64,000 nucleotides of DNA from Flaviflexus ciconiae (GCF_003971195.1 NZ_CP034593.1:2728001-2792000), one strand, 5' to 3'. Counted from the stretch's first letter, positions 1 to 10,243 are shown. The notes: a model not told the origin generated them from the letters alone. Numbers and translations are program-made.

Positions 1-1294
1 AAACGCTCACCCAGTTGCGAGCAAACGTTGACGTGCTATCCATGTCGGCAACCCCGATCCCGCGAACGTTGGAGATGGCGGTGACGGGAATCCGGGAAAT
101 GTCGACTCTGGCAACCCCACCCGAAGAACGTCACCCGATCCTCACCTACGTCGGCGCAGCAGAAGACAAGCAGATCACCGCCGCCATCCGGCGCGAACTG
201 CTCCGCGACGGCCAGGTCTTCTACGTCCACAACCGTGTCCAGTCGATCCGTGCCCAGGCCAAGAAAATTGAGGAACTTGTTCCCGAGGCAAAGGTCGGTG
301 TTGCTCACGGCAAAATGTCCGAACGCCAGCTCGAGACGATCATCCAGCAGTTCTGGGACCGCGAAATCGACGTGCTTGTCTGTACGACAATCATTGAAAC
401 CGGCCTCGACATCTCCAACGCCAACACGCTGATTGTCGATAATGCCGAAAAGCTTGGCCTGTCCCAGCTACACCAGCTGAGGGGCGCGTTGGTCGCGGTC
501 GCGAGCGCGCCTACGCCTACTTCCTGTACCCGCCGGACAAGGCAATGACAGAAACCGCGGTGGCGAGGCTCCGCACGATCGCCTCCCACACCCAGCTCGG
601 TTCGGGAATCCAGGTCGCCATGAAGGACCTTGAGATTCGCGGCGCAGGCAACCTGCTCGGTGGCGAACAATCCGGCCACATCGCAGGTGTTGGCTTCGAC
701 CTGTATGTTCGCATGATCTCCGAGCAGGTCGAGAACATGCAGGCAATGCTGACCGGCGGGAAAGTTGACGAGCCGGAACCGGCTCCCATCAAACTCGATA
801 TCCCTATCGAAGGTACCGTCCCCAACAACTATGTTCCGCAGGAAGGCCTGCGCCTCGATATCTACGCGAAGGTTGCGAACTCGACGAGCGAAGAGGAACG
901 AGACCAGATCCGCGAAGAACTCGTCGACCGCTACGGCCCGATCCCACCCGCGGTTGAGCGCATGTTCCTCATAGCCCGGATCCGGGAAGCAATGAGGGTA
1001 GCGAAGCTCGAAGACGCCGTTGTTCAGGGAGAATACCTGAGGCTCTATCCGGTTGCCCTGCCGGATTCCCGGGAGGCACGTCTCAAGCGCCTCCACCCGC
1101 GCACCGTTCACAAGCCTGCCGTTCGTTCTGTACTGGTACCTATGCCAGTCAAGGAACAGGCCCGCCTTGGCGCTGCGCCCGAGCCGGTTATGAACGAAGA
1201 ATTCGGTGAATGGTTCGGTGACCTGCTTCGCGCAGTGTTCCTACCCGATAGCGAAGGAAGCGGCGGTAACGACCCGGGTCTGCCGACCCGGTGA
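1..1294 (+). CDS. mfd: Transcription-repair coupling factor Mfd, C-terminal part, one-base frameshift
   Basis: Mfd is the ATP-dependent DNA translocase that removes stalled RNA polymerase and recruits nucleotide excision repair. The start lies outside the window. The first 484 bases encode the second RecA-like helicase lobe ([12 protein letters not shown], then [13 protein letters not shown] and the motif VI start QLRG). Reading then jumps frame at about 485: the codons for GRVGR need GGCCGC, but the sequence has GGCGC, one C short. The next frame continues the same protein ([15 protein letters not shown], then [16 protein letters not shown]) through the TRCF C-terminal domain to the stop at 1294. 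Function would be lost if the deletion is real. Because similar one-base losses recur through the window, a sequencing error is likely. The lipoprotein gene that follows is a common actinobacterial neighbour. Confidence 0.93.
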
Positions 1295-1344
1295 AATCCA
1301 GAAACAAGTCTTAAGATACTTATTAGTCAACACCTGGAGGAAAA

Positions 1345-1860
1345 GTGAAGAAGCTTGTCGCACTGGCTGGGGCAGGACTGCTCCTAGCCGCATGCTCGAA
1401 CGACCCGTCGGCGGCCGCAACCGTCAACGGCGAAGAGATCACGATCGAGGAACTGTCGGAAACACAGTCCTACCTTCGTGACTACGGCATCGACTGGGAG
1501 TCCGCAGATGTTCTCAACCTCCTCATCGTTGCTGAAGTGACGAGCGACGTGGCAGAGGCCGGAGAGTACGACGGGCTCGCCGATATTCAGGAGCAGACTG
1601 AAGTTCTTCTCGGTCGTGACGACAACCCGGAGTACTCGGAAACCATCGAAGAGGTCGCTACCTATATTGCCCTCGAGCAGGCTAACGCCAGCCTGCTCCT
1701 CACGATGGAAGAGCTCCAGGAGGTTTCAACTTCCCTCCTCGAAGCCGACGTTGATGTCAACCCGCGCTTCGGTGAATGGGATAGCGAGATTGGCTCCCTC
1801 GTGGGCACCGAATACGAGTGGCAGGTCCCCTCGACAGAACAAACACTCCCGGGACTCTGA
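1345..1860 (+). CDS. SurA-N-like lipoprotein
   Basis: Exported lipoprotein of 171 residues. The N-terminus MKKLVALAGAG-LLLAAC is a lipoprotein signal with the lipobox cysteine at about residue 16. After it comes an ATVNGEEIT segment typical of the N-terminal domain of SurA/PrsA-type peptidyl-prolyl isomerase chaperones. The protein ends without a recognisable parvulin catalytic domain, so a chaperone-like rather than an enzymatic role is inferred. The GTG start at 1345 is chosen because a GGAGG ribosome-binding site sits five bases upstream. Proteins of this kind regularly lie between mfd and eno in actinobacteria. The target of the chaperone is unknown. Confidence 0.8.
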   Translation: MKKLVALAGAGLLLAACSNDPSAAATVNGEEITIEELSETQSYLRDYGIDWESADVLNLLIVAEVTSDVAEAGEYDGLADIQEQTEVLLGRDDNPEYSETIEEVATYIALEQANASLLLTMEELQEVSTSLLEADVDVNPRFGEWDSEIGSLVGTEYEWQVPSTEQTLPGL

Positions 1861-1907
1861 ACAAACCCCATCAAGAATTTACTTCCTGAGAACCAATTCA
1901 GCAGAGC

Positions 1908-1933
1908 GTGGCCGTGCCTCTTGGCGCGGCCAC
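1908..1933 (+). terminator. Hairpin after the lipoprotein gene
   Basis: GTGGCCGTGCC pairs with GGCGCGGCCAC over an 11-base stem (one G-T pair) with a TCTT loop. No T-run follows, which is common for actinobacterial terminators. Position 50 bases after the lipoprotein stop supports the call. Confidence 0.5.
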
Positions 1934-2043
1934 AGCAGTATCCGAACGTCGTGCCAGTACCGAGCGGAAAACGAACCTCGGGCTGGTCGAGAGACCCCTT
2001 CTTCCGTTATCGAGGCGTTCGCTGACAGTTGGATAAACGCATA

Positions 2044-2080
2044 TGCCACCGAGTGCCCGGAAGCCGGTGGCAACTTTTGC
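2044..2080 (+). terminator. Possible second terminator
   Basis: TGCCACCG pairs with CGGTGGCA around a 13-base loop and is followed closely by CTTTTG. It is weaker than the hairpin upstream. Confidence 0.35.
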
Positions 2081-2298
2081 CAAGCGTGAACAGCATTCCT
2101 TACTTCCCGGAAGAATGCCGCCTGTCTGGCTTGAATGAAATCTCCGAGGGGCCCACGGGGCTGGGTGCTGGGGAGTGTTCGTGCTGGTAGGAGCGTCGAA
2201 CTGTCTTCGAAGGTGATACTGGGGCGGACTGGTTGGAGGATATTGCCACCGGGTGAGGCAGGCGCGATTGTGCACCGACGTTCATCTTTCCTTGATGA

Positions 2299-3678
<1,380 letters not shown>

Positions 3679-3722
3679 GCCCTGCTGGCATAAGTCAGTA
3701 AACGCGAAATAAGCGACACAGA

Positions 3723-3756
3723 GTCCGGCCCTGCGGGAAAACCCGCGGGGCCGGAC
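3723..3756 (+). terminator. Strong terminator after eno
   Basis: A 15-base stem (GTCCGGCCCTGCGGG with CCCGCGGGGCCGGAC, one G-T pair) closes on an AAAA loop and is followed by TTACTATT. It separates eno from the ftsB-like gene. Confidence 0.85.
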
Positions 3757-3770
3757 TTACTATTGGAACC

Positions 3771-4460
3771 ATGAGTTCACGACGCCCAGGAGCTTCGCGC
3801 GGCCCAACACGGCCGGGTGCATATCGCCGAACCACCGGGGCATCACCCTCAGGTCGACCAAGCCCCCGCCCACAAAAGCCCGGTAAGCCGGCCAAGACCA
3901 GTAAATCCACTGGGTCGGGCAAGGGCGAAGAGAACAAGCCGCGGCTCAAGCCGAAGGAACGCGTCAAGCGGTCCATTATTCTCGGTGGAGACTCCGGCAA
4001 GGCCCGGGCCGTTAGCCTGCGCCTCATGTCTGTGGTTCTCATGGCGGTGCTCGCCGTTATTATCGTCACGCCGACGCTGACGAACTATCTTGACCAGCAA
4101 CAGCAGATCCGCGAGCTCAACCGGTCCGTTGAGGAAGCCCGCGCACACATCGACTCCCTGGAGAATGAGCGTCGGCTCTGGAACGACGACGAGTACGTCC
4201 AGGCGCAGGCGCGGGAACGACTTGGCTACGTCAAACCGGGTGAGGTCCTCTACACGGTGGAAGACCCCGAAGAGGGTACTGCGGAGGACGAACGGAACGC
4301 TCTGGCGGTCGAACTCGAATACAACAGGCGTGCCGCGACCCCGTGGTTCACGACCATGTGGGATTCCGTGAGTGTTGCGGGATATAGTTCGGCAGGCGGA
4401 TCTGAAATCGTCGATCCGACAGATCCGGTCTCGCCCGGAGAAACAGGAGAAACCGAGTGA
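3771..4460 (+). CDS. FtsB/DivIC-family septum formation protein
   Basis: Single-pass membrane protein of the cell-division complex, where FtsB/DivIC proteins pair with FtsL and FtsQ. The first 80 or so residues are a basic, proline-rich cytoplasmic tail (SGRPSPRPQKPGKPAK). They are followed by one membrane helix at about residues 83-107 and a coiled coil (QQQQIRELNRSVEEARAHIDSLENERR). Next is the family signature WNDDEYVQAQARERLGYVKPGE. The 229-residue length and position right after eno match the actinobacterial arrangement eno-ftsB-DUF501-ppx. The stop overlaps the GTG of the next gene, so the two are probably translationally coupled. The acidic C-terminal tail is not conserved in the family. 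Confidence 0.9.
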   Translation: MSSRRPGASRGPTRPGAYRRTTGASPSGRPSPRPQKPGKPAKTSKSTGSGKGEENKPRLKPKERVKRSIILGGDSGKARAVSLRLMSVVLMAVLAVIIVTPTLTNYLDQQQQIRELNRSVEEARAHIDSLENERRLWNDDEYVQAQARERLGYVKPGEVLYTVEDPEEGTAEDERNALAVELEYNRRAATPWFTTMWDSVSVAGYSSAGGSEIVDPTDPVSPGETGETE

Positions 4461-4963
4461 GCGTATCCGAGAAAGACATTGAATCGCTTCGCAGGCAGCT
4501 TGAGCGCGTGCCACGCGGAGTCATCGGCGTCGCCGCCCGATGTGGATGTGGAGAACCCACCGTCGTTGAGACCGCTCCGCGACTCGAGGACGGATCCCCG
4601 TTCCCCACGCTCTTCTATCTCACTCACCCGCAGATCGTCCTCGAAGTTTCCCGCCTCGAGGGAAGCGGGCTCATGGCTGAACTGACTGCGCGCCTCGAAA
4701 CCGACGAGGAACTTGCCGAATCCTACCGGGCCGCCCACGAAGACTACCTCGAGCGCAGGAACCGCCACGGTGAAGTCGAGGAGATTGCCGGTATCTCCGC
4801 GGGCGGCATGCCGACCCGCGTCAAGTGCCTCCATGCTCTCGTTGGCCACAGCCTCGCCGTTGGCCCCGGTATCAACCCCATCGGCGATATTGCCCTGTCG
4901 ATGATCGAATGGACCGAAGATACCTGCACGTGTGCGGATGACGCAGAGTCTGACGAGAACTGA
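4457..4963 (+). CDS. DUF501 domain protein
   Basis: Conserved actinobacterial protein of 168 residues with no established function. It shows the usual DUF501 features: an N-terminal helix (EKDIESLRRQLERVPRGV), VAARCGCGEPTVVET with paired cysteines, FPTLFYLTHP, and GGMPTRVKCLHALVGHSLA, where further Cys and His residues suggest a metal site. The GTG start overlaps the TGA of the ftsB-like gene (GTGA), which is the coupling seen in relatives. A Ppx/GppA phosphatase follows, also the standard order. The Cys/His pattern is seen directly; metal binding is inference. Confidence 0.88.
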   Translation: MSVSEKDIESLRRQLERVPRGVIGVAARCGCGEPTVVETAPRLEDGSPFPTLFYLTHPQIVLEVSRLEGSGLMAELTARLETDEELAESYRAAHEDYLERRNRHGEVEEIAGISAGGMPTRVKCLHALVGHSLAVGPGINPIGDIALSMIEWTEDTCTCADDAESDEN

Positions 4964-5106
4964 CAGAGCAAGCCGAGCATGACCGGCGCGGCGCTCGAGC
5001 TGCACAGGGTGCGGCATAACGGGGCTGGGCGGATGTGCTGGTCGCAACGGAGGAACATCACGATTTCAGGCTCGAAACGGACCGGGGATCGTGGCACTCT
5101 TGAGGA

Positions 5107-6047
5107 GTGAAAGTTGCCGGTATTGATTGTGGAACCAACTCTATTCGCCTCCTGATTGCGGATGTGGAGCCAGGTAAGCCCCTTGTTGACGTTGTTCGTG
5201 CCATGGAGGTCGTTCGGCTCGGCCAGGGTGTCGATACGACCGGGAAGTTTGCCGAGGAGGCGCTGGAGCGTACCTTTGCGGCCACCGAACGTTATGCGGC
5301 ACTGTGCGAAGAGCACGGAGTTCAAGCAATCAAGTTCGTTGCCACCTCGGCAACCCGCGATGCTGAGAACCGCGAGCTCTTTATCGACGGCATCCGTTCC
5401 CGTCTTGGGGTCACCCCGGAAGTAGTTTCTGGTGACCGCGAGGCTCAGCTGTCGTTCTTCGGTGCTGCCTCCGTGATCGACATCTCTGCCCCCGTAGCCG
5501 TTGTTGATCTCGGGGAGGATCCACCGAGATCGTCCTTGGCTCGAAGGCAGAAGGCGTTATCGGCGCGTGGTCAATGAACGTTGGATGTGTCCGCATGCAG
5601 GAACGACACCTCCAAACCGACCCGCCCACGGAACAACAGATCGAGGCGGCACGCGTTGATATTCGGGCCGCACTTGATGAGGCCACCAAACATGTTGACC
5701 TGCGCCGCGCAACCCGCCTCATCGGCCTTGCTGGCACGGTAACGACGGTGACGGCACGTGCGCTCGGTCTTCCCGCCTATGATCCCGATGCAATCGATGG
5801 AACAGAGCTCACGGTCGACCAGGTCATTGAGGCCTGCACGTGGCTCATGACCGCAACCAGGGATGAACGTGCCGCCGAGGGCTACATGCACCCGGGCCGT
5901 GTTGACGTGATCGCCTCCGGTGCCCTCGTGTGGTCGGAAGTCGTCAAGAGGTGCCAGGAAGACATGGTGTCACTCCCGGTCGTCACCACCTCAGAGCACG
6001 ACATTCTGGACGGGATCGCCCTGTGGGCGGCAGGGGCACTCTCGTAG
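5107..6047 (+). CDS. Ppx/GppA family phosphatase (exopolyphosphatase), frameshifted
   Basis: Enzyme of the ASKHA fold that hydrolyses polyphosphate or pppGpp. The N-terminal half shows the phosphate-1 loop VAGIDCGTNSIRLLIADV and VATSATRDAENREL. Then the frame is lost at 5512-5515. The conserved DLGGGSTEI loop would need five G residues, but four are present, so the frame reads DLGEDPPR and stops at 5577. In the next frame the protein resumes with GGSTEIVLGSKAEGVIGAWSMNVG and runs through LIGLAGTVTTVTA and YMHPGRVDVIASGA to 6047. Taken together this is a full-length family member of about 313 residues. The one-base loss in a G-run may be a sequencing error. The GTG at 5107 lacks a clear ribosome-binding site, so the message may be leaderless. 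Choice between Ppx and GppA cannot be made. Confidence 0.88.
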
Positions 6048-6064
6048 GTTTTGCCGCAGAGTAG

Positions 6065-6082
6065 CCGGGGCTCTCTCCCCGG
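6065..6082 (+). terminator. Short hairpin after the phosphatase gene
   Basis: CCGGGG and CCCCGG pair around a CTCTCT loop shortly after the stop at 6047. The stem is only six base pairs, so the call is moderate. Confidence 0.45.
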
Positions 6083-6171
6083 TTGAACCTTGGGTGGTGG
6101 GGCTGTTCTCGGGAGTCTTGTCTTGTCTCCTTTCGTTATAAGCACGTGCGCTTGAATTGTTCCCCGGAGAT

Positions 6172-6225
6172 AAGGGCTCCCCGGCCCACACGAACCTTTT
6201 GGTTCGGTGACCCCGGGGAGCCCTT
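6172..6225. terminator. Nested inverted repeat between convergent genes
   Basis: AAGGGCTCCCCGG and CCGGGGAGCCCTT form a perfect 13-base outer stem. Inside it CGAACC and GGTTCG form a second stem around TTTT. It lies between the convergent phosphatase and metal ATPase genes and is likely a bidirectional terminator. Confidence 0.75.
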
Positions 6226-6257
6226 CTAGAAGCGATCAGCCTGGCTTTGCCTTGCTT

Positions 6258-8162
6258 CTAGGCGGTGATCTTCTCGCTTGTGACGTCAGCCGGTGCCGCG
6301 GTGACCGCGTCTTCCTTCAGGGTGGGGCGGAGGAGCATCATGGCGATGGCGATGACGAGAAGCACGGAGGCTTCGTGGACCAGCATGCCGATCGACATGG
6401 TCACTCCGCCGAGCAGTACTCCGAGAAGGAGCAGGGCAACAACAACGAGTGCGACTGTGATGTTGAGGCGCATGGTACCGACCGTTCGCTTGGCAAGGCC
6501 GAAGGCGTAGGGGAGGCGGGGCAGACGGTCTGCCATAAGAGCCAGGTCCGCCGTTTCGATCGCGGCGGGGGAGCCAGCTGCACCCATGGCCACACCAACA
6601 TTGGCCGTTGCCAGAGCCGGGGTGTCGTTCACACCGTCACCGACCATGGCCACCGTGCGTCCAGAGGCCTGGAGTTCCTTGACGATCGTGAGCTTGTCTT
6701 CCGGCATGAGCTCAGCACGTACCTCATCCACTCCGAGCTGCTTCGCCACGTTGTCGGCTACTCGCTGAGCATCGCCCGTTGCCATGACAACCCTGATGCC
6801 CTTGTCCTGCAGCTCCTTCACCGCAACCAGAGCGTCGTCCCTCACCGTGTCGGCAACTGCGACGATACCGATAGCGCGACCATCGAGGCCCACGAACATT
6901 GCGGTGCGGCCGCGCTCGTTCAGTTCCAGGATTCGTGACTGGTCCGCGACGTCGTTAAGAAGTTTTGCGGAGCCAACGGCAACGACTCGACCATCAACGT
7001 CGGCCCGGATACCCTGGCCGGCAATCGGCTCGGCCAGTTCAACCGGCTCGACGACCAGGCCGCGGTTCTTGGCGCCGCGGATAATTGCGTCGGCAAGGGG
7101 GTGCTCGGAGGCAGTTTCAGCGCGTGCCGCAAGGAGAAGAATGTCGTCTTGCGTGTAGGCAGGGTCCAGCGATTCAACATCCGTGAGCTCCGGCCTACCG
7201 TTCGTCAGGGTGCCCGTCTTATCAACAACAACGGTGTCGACCCTGGCAGCGGTCTCCAAGTATTCGCCGCCCTTGATGAGGACGCCGTCCTTTGCGGCGC
7301 GTCCGATGCCGGCAACGATCGAGACCGGGATCGAGATAACGAGAGCGCCGGGGCAACCGATGACAAGGAGGGTCAGAGCAAGCTCAACGTTCTGGGTGAC
7401 CAGACCGATGATGAGAGCGAAAATCATGACGCCCGGGGTGTACCAGGCGGAGAACTTCTCCATGAAGGTCTGCGTCTTTGCCTTGTCATCCTGAGCGTCC
7501 TCGACGCGGTGGATGATCTTTGCAAGCGTGGAGTCAGAACCAATGCCCACGGCTTCGATACGGAGCAGACCTGCCCTCAGCCAGGTTCCCGCAAACACCT
7601 GAGAACCGGCAGACTTCTCGGCAGGGACGGATTCACCCGTGATCTGCGCTTCGTCGACACCGCCGTTACCGCTAATAACCGTGCCATCAACCGGCACCTG
7701 CTCGCCGTTCTTGACGATCACCGTGTCGCCGGGCTCAAGCTCCCACAGCTCCACAGTTTCCGTGGTGCCATCGGCATTCAGCTTCGTTGCGGTTTCCGGG
7801 GCAGCATCAACCAGGTCGCTGAGCGCCTGCCTCGTCTTGTTGAGAGTGGCCTTCTCCAGTGCGTTACCGAGTGCGAACAGGAAGGTGACAGCGGCGGCTT
7901 CCCACCAGTTCTGCAGGATCATGGCGCCGATGGCGGCGACTGACACAAGCAGGTCAATGGACACCATCTTGATGCGGAGAGCCTGAATAGCGGACCAGGC
8001 GATCTGGTAGCCGGCAACAACCGTTGCCACAATCATGAGGATATCGGGCGTACCAAACGACTCGGTGTCCTGACCAGTAATATCGGCCCCCGCGATAAGA
8101 GCAACGATGATGAGGAGGCCAGATACGATGACCACTCCCCATGTCTTCCACAGTGATTTCAT
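6258..8162 (-). CDS. Heavy-metal P1B-type ATPase with a CPG membrane motif
   Basis: Membrane pump that drives a transition-metal ion out of the cell with ATP. The 634-residue protein has no N-terminal metal-binding domain. It shows about eight membrane helices, the actuator TGES loop (about residue 176), CPG in the transport helix (about 270-272), the phosphorylation site DKTGTLT (about 314), SEHPL, and GDGVNDTPAL. Most P1B pumps have CPC or SPC at the membrane site, so CPG is unusual and the metal cannot be named. A start at TTG 8174 is possible, but GAAGGA lies just before ATG 8162. The promoter carries an FNR-type palindrome, as does that of the HMA protein upstream, which probably delivers the same metal. 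Confidence 0.92.
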   Translation of the reverse strand: MKSLWKTWGVVIVSGLLIIVALIAGADITGQDTESFGTPDILMIVATVVAGYQIAWSAIQALRIKMVSIDLLVSVAAIGAMILQNWWEAAAVTFLFALGNALEKATLNKTRQALSDLVDAAPETATKLNADGTTETVELWELEPGDTVIVKNGEQVPVDGTVISGNGGVDEAQITGESVPAEKSAGSQVFAGTWLRAGLLRIEAVGIGSDSTLAKIIHRVEDAQDDKAKTQTFMEKFSAWYTPGVMIFALIIGLVTQNVELALTLLVIGCPGALVISIPVSIVAGIGRAAKDGVLIKGGEYLETAARVDTVVVDKTGTLTNGRPELTDVESLDPAYTQDDILLLAARAETASEHPLADAIIRGAKNRGLVVEPVELAEPIAGQGIRADVDGRVVAVGSAKLLNDVADQSRILELNERGRTAMFVGLDGRAIGIVAVADTVRDDALVAVKELQDKGIRVVMATGDAQRVADNVAKQLGVDEVRAELMPEDKLTIVKELQASGRTVAMVGDGVNDTPALATANVGVAMGAAGSPAAIETADLALMADRLPRLPYAFGLAKRTVGTMRLNITVALVVVALLLLGVLLGGVTMSIGMLVHEASVLLVIAIAMMLLRPTLKEDAVTAAPADVTSEKITA

Positions 8163-8202
8163 TGTGTCCTTCAATTCGTTCGAAACTGCCTTGTTACTAC
8201 CT

Positions 8203-8244
8203 AAGCTATGAGTTTCCGTTTCCCATCTCCTTGACCTGGATCAA
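8203..8244 (-). promoter_or_regulatory. FNR-type promoter of the metal ATPase
   Basis: The palindrome TTGACCTGGATCAA (8231-8244) fits the CRP/FNR half-site pattern TTGAT-N4-ATCAA at nine of ten positions. On the minus strand a -10 hexamer TAGCTT (8208 down to 8203) begins exactly 22 nt downstream. This puts the box centre near -41.5, the position of a class II activator. The same spacing is found at two other promoters in the window. Confidence 0.65.
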
Positions 8245-8361
8245 CCCGAGCATCGAGGACTTTTCACCCTAGATTGCAAGGAATTGTCCTGCTTGTGGCT
8301 ACCGGTGATATCACGGAGGGAGCGCTGCTTCTCGGTCCAATGACGCTTTGCTCAACAGAAG

Positions 8362-8390
8362 AGCGGGCCACCCGGTATGGGAGGCCCGCT
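8362..8390 (-). terminator. Terminator of the HMA-protein gene
   Basis: AGCGGGCC and GGCCCGCT form a perfect 8-base stem around a 13-base loop, 15 bases beyond the stop codon of the HMA gene. Confidence 0.65.
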
Positions 8391-8404
8391 TGGCGGTCTG
8401 TGGT

Positions 8405-8641
8405 TTAGATGGCAGAGGGCTTGGCCGTGTAGCCAATCTCGGCAACAGCATTGACGAGGTCGCGAACGCCAACGGCGTCCGGGTTGTGGTCGACAATGAT
8501 GCGGCCCGAGGAGAACTTGACCTCTGCCTTCGACACGCCTTCTAGTCCGTTGAGCTTCGTTTCGATCTTGCTCACGCAGGACGGGCATGAGAACTCGTCG
8601 GAGCGGAGAGTGGTGGTCTTGTTCTTAGCTGCGGTGGTCAT
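8405..8641 (-). CDS. HMA-domain metal-binding protein (CopZ-like)
   Basis: Small cytosolic metallochaperone of 78 residues. It consists of one heavy-metal-associated ferredoxin-like domain with the metal site FSCPSCVSKIE (CxxC, residues about 19-22). VEGVSKAEVKF-like and VNAVAEIGYTA segments follow, as expected for the fold. It lies just upstream of the P1B ATPase, which itself lacks such a domain, so the two probably form a carrier-and-pump pair. AAGGA precedes the ATG. Its own promoter carries the same FNR-type palindrome as the ATPase promoter, and the terminator at 8362-8390 separates the two transcripts. CPSC rather than the copper-typical CxGC motif leaves the metal open. Confidence 0.88.
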   Translation of the reverse strand: MTTAAKNKTTTLRSDEFSCPSCVSKIETKLNGLEGVSKAEVKFSSGRIIVDHNPDAVGVRDLVNAVAEIGYTAKPSAI

Positions 8642-8694
8642 GGTGTAATTTCCTTGTCTCCGGGCTGGGTTTCGACCCGGCTTGATTAACCATG

Positions 8695-8736
8695 ACTTTA
8701 TGGAAAGTGCAGGCTTCGTTCCTTGACCTGGATCAA
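8695..8736 (-). promoter_or_regulatory. FNR-type promoter of the HMA-protein gene
   Basis: The palindrome TTGACCTGGATCAA (8723-8736) is identical to the one before the ATPase. A -10 hexamer TAAAGT (8700 down to 8695) starts exactly 22 nt downstream on the minus strand, again placing the box at about -41.5. Confidence 0.65.
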
Positions 8737-8819
8737 GCGATGGACACGAAGCCGTGGTGGTATTCCTGGCCGGCGATCTAAGGGTGTCGTTGAGGAAAAA
8801 ACGCTGTTTGAGGAAAGAA

Positions 8820-8849
8820 GTAAGCCCCCGAGGTTCGTCGGGGGCTTAC
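8820..8849 (-). terminator. Terminator of nhaA
   Basis: GTAAGCCCCCGA and TCGGGGGCTTAC make a perfect 12-base stem around GGTTCG, about 30 bases beyond the nhaA stop. Confidence 0.8.
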
Positions 8850-8881
8850 GGCGTTGACGCTCAGAGGAGCGTTTGGGACCT

Positions 8882-10243
8882 CTACCGGGTCGGTTGTGAG
8901 CCGGTATCCGGGTCGGTGTTTGGCCTGCCGTCGAGGCGAATATCGTCGGATGTGGCATCGCGTTCGGTTGGGTCCGCCTGGGCGATTGGATCGAAGTTCG
9001 GCTTGCCATCAAGACGAATATTGTCCGAGGTTGCATCGTACTCGCTCGGCTCGTCGCCGCGGTGCGCCTTCGCCCTCATGCGCAGGGCGAAGCCACCAAG
9101 GATTGCGGAGATGACAGAGCCGATGATGACGGCAACGCGGGCGTAGCCGGCGGCCGGATGGTCGGGTGCGAACGACAGCTGTGCGATAAGGAGGGAGACG
9201 GTAAAGCCGACACCCGTAATGAGGGATACTGCGCCAACATCGGGAAGATGAAGTCCCTTGCCGAGGCGCAGTCTGAAGATCTTGGTGAGAAGTGCAGTGC
9301 CGCCCCAGATCCCGAGGAACTTACCGATTGGAAGTGCAAGATAGACGGCGATCGCAACCGGATGGGTGAACATGTCGAGGACACCACCGGAGTCGACCAC
9401 ATTCACGCCAGCCGCGAAGAACGCGAAAATGGGGAGAACAATGCCGGACGAGGTGAAGTCGATCTTTTCACCAAAGTACTCGGTCAGTGGCTTCTTCTCC
9501 GAGCCCTTTGCGAGTGCGGGAGCCGAGAGGCCGAGAAGGACGCCAGCAATGGTGGCGTGGACGCCCGAGGCGTGCATCGTGCCCCAGGCGATAAGAGCCA
9601 ACGGCCACAGCATCCACCAGTGGACGATCCGCTTGTTAACAAGAACCGCGAAGATCGCGATCGCCACAAAAGATACCGCCATCCACAAGAACGAGATCCC
9701 GCTCGTGAAGAAGACCGCGATGATGGTGATGCCAAGGAGATCGTCAACAACGGCAAGAGTAAGAAGGAAGGTGCGGGCTGCCGTGGGAAGCCCCTTACCG
9801 AACAGGCCAAGGACAGCGAGAGCGAAAGCAATATCGGTGGCGACGGGGATTGCCCATCCGTCATAAACGTCGCTTCCAGAAATGGTGATGACTGCGACGT
9901 AAACAAGGATCGGTCCGATCATGCCGCAGACTGCCGCGATTATGGGGACAAGAGCCTGCTTCATGTCCCGCAGGCTGCCGGTAATGAACTCGGTTTTTAG
10001 CTCGAGTCCAATGACAAAGAAGAAGATTGCGAGCAAACCGTCAGAAGCCCAGGCCGCGAGCGACAGGTCCAAGTGAAGCGCAGAGGGGCCCACCGTGGTG
10101 CTCGAGATCGTGGCATACGTTTCTCGCCACGGTGAGTTAGCCCAAATAAGAGCGATGACTGCGCCGAGCATAAGGACACTGCCGGCAAAGGTCTCGGAAT
10201 GCAGCTTCTTCTTGTACCAGCTGATCGGATTGGTGGTGGCCAC
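8882..10243 (-). CDS. nhaA: Na+/H+ antiporter NhaA
   Basis: Inner-membrane antiporter that expels Na+ in exchange for protons, giving salt and pH tolerance. The 453-residue protein has the NhaA signatures FFFVIGLELKTEF, IPVATDIAFALAV with Asp137, and LAVVDDLLGI with the ion-binding pair Asp167-Asp168 (Asp133 and Asp163/164 in E. coli). The GTG start at 10243 has GGAGA six bases upstream. The C-terminal tail of about 65 residues is hydrophilic and contains a duplicated unit (DATSDNIRLDGKPNFDP, then DATSDDIRLDGRPNTDP). Such a tail is not part of the core transporter and may be regulatory. The gene is transcribed alone, with its own terminator. Confidence 0.96.
   Translation of the reverse strand: MATTNPISWYKKKLHSETFAGSVLMLGAVIALIWANSPWRETYATISSTTVGPSALHLDLSLAAWASDGLLAIFFFVIGLELKTEFITGSLRDMKQALVPIIAAVCGMIGPILVYVAVITISGSDVYDGWAIPVATDIAFALAVLGLFGKGLPTAARTFLLTLAVVDDLLGITIIAVFFTSGISFLWMAVSFVAIAIFAVLVNKRIVHWWMLWPLALIAWGTMHASGVHATIAGVLLGLSAPALAKGSEKKPLTEYFGEKIDFTSSGIVLPIFAFFAAGVNVVDSGGVLDMFTHPVAIAVYLALPIGKFLGIWGGTALLTKIFRLRLGKGLHLPDVGAVSLITGVGFTVSLLIAQLSFAPDHPAAGYARVAVIIGSVISAILGGFALRMRAKAHRGDEPSEYDATSDNIRLDGKPNFDPIAQADPTERDATSDDIRLDGRPNTDPDTGSQPTR

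Noticed and set aside
9062..10000. A 312-residue plus-strand frame opposite nhaA
   Set aside because: Low-complexity charged product with no motif; it is the complement of the NhaA helices.
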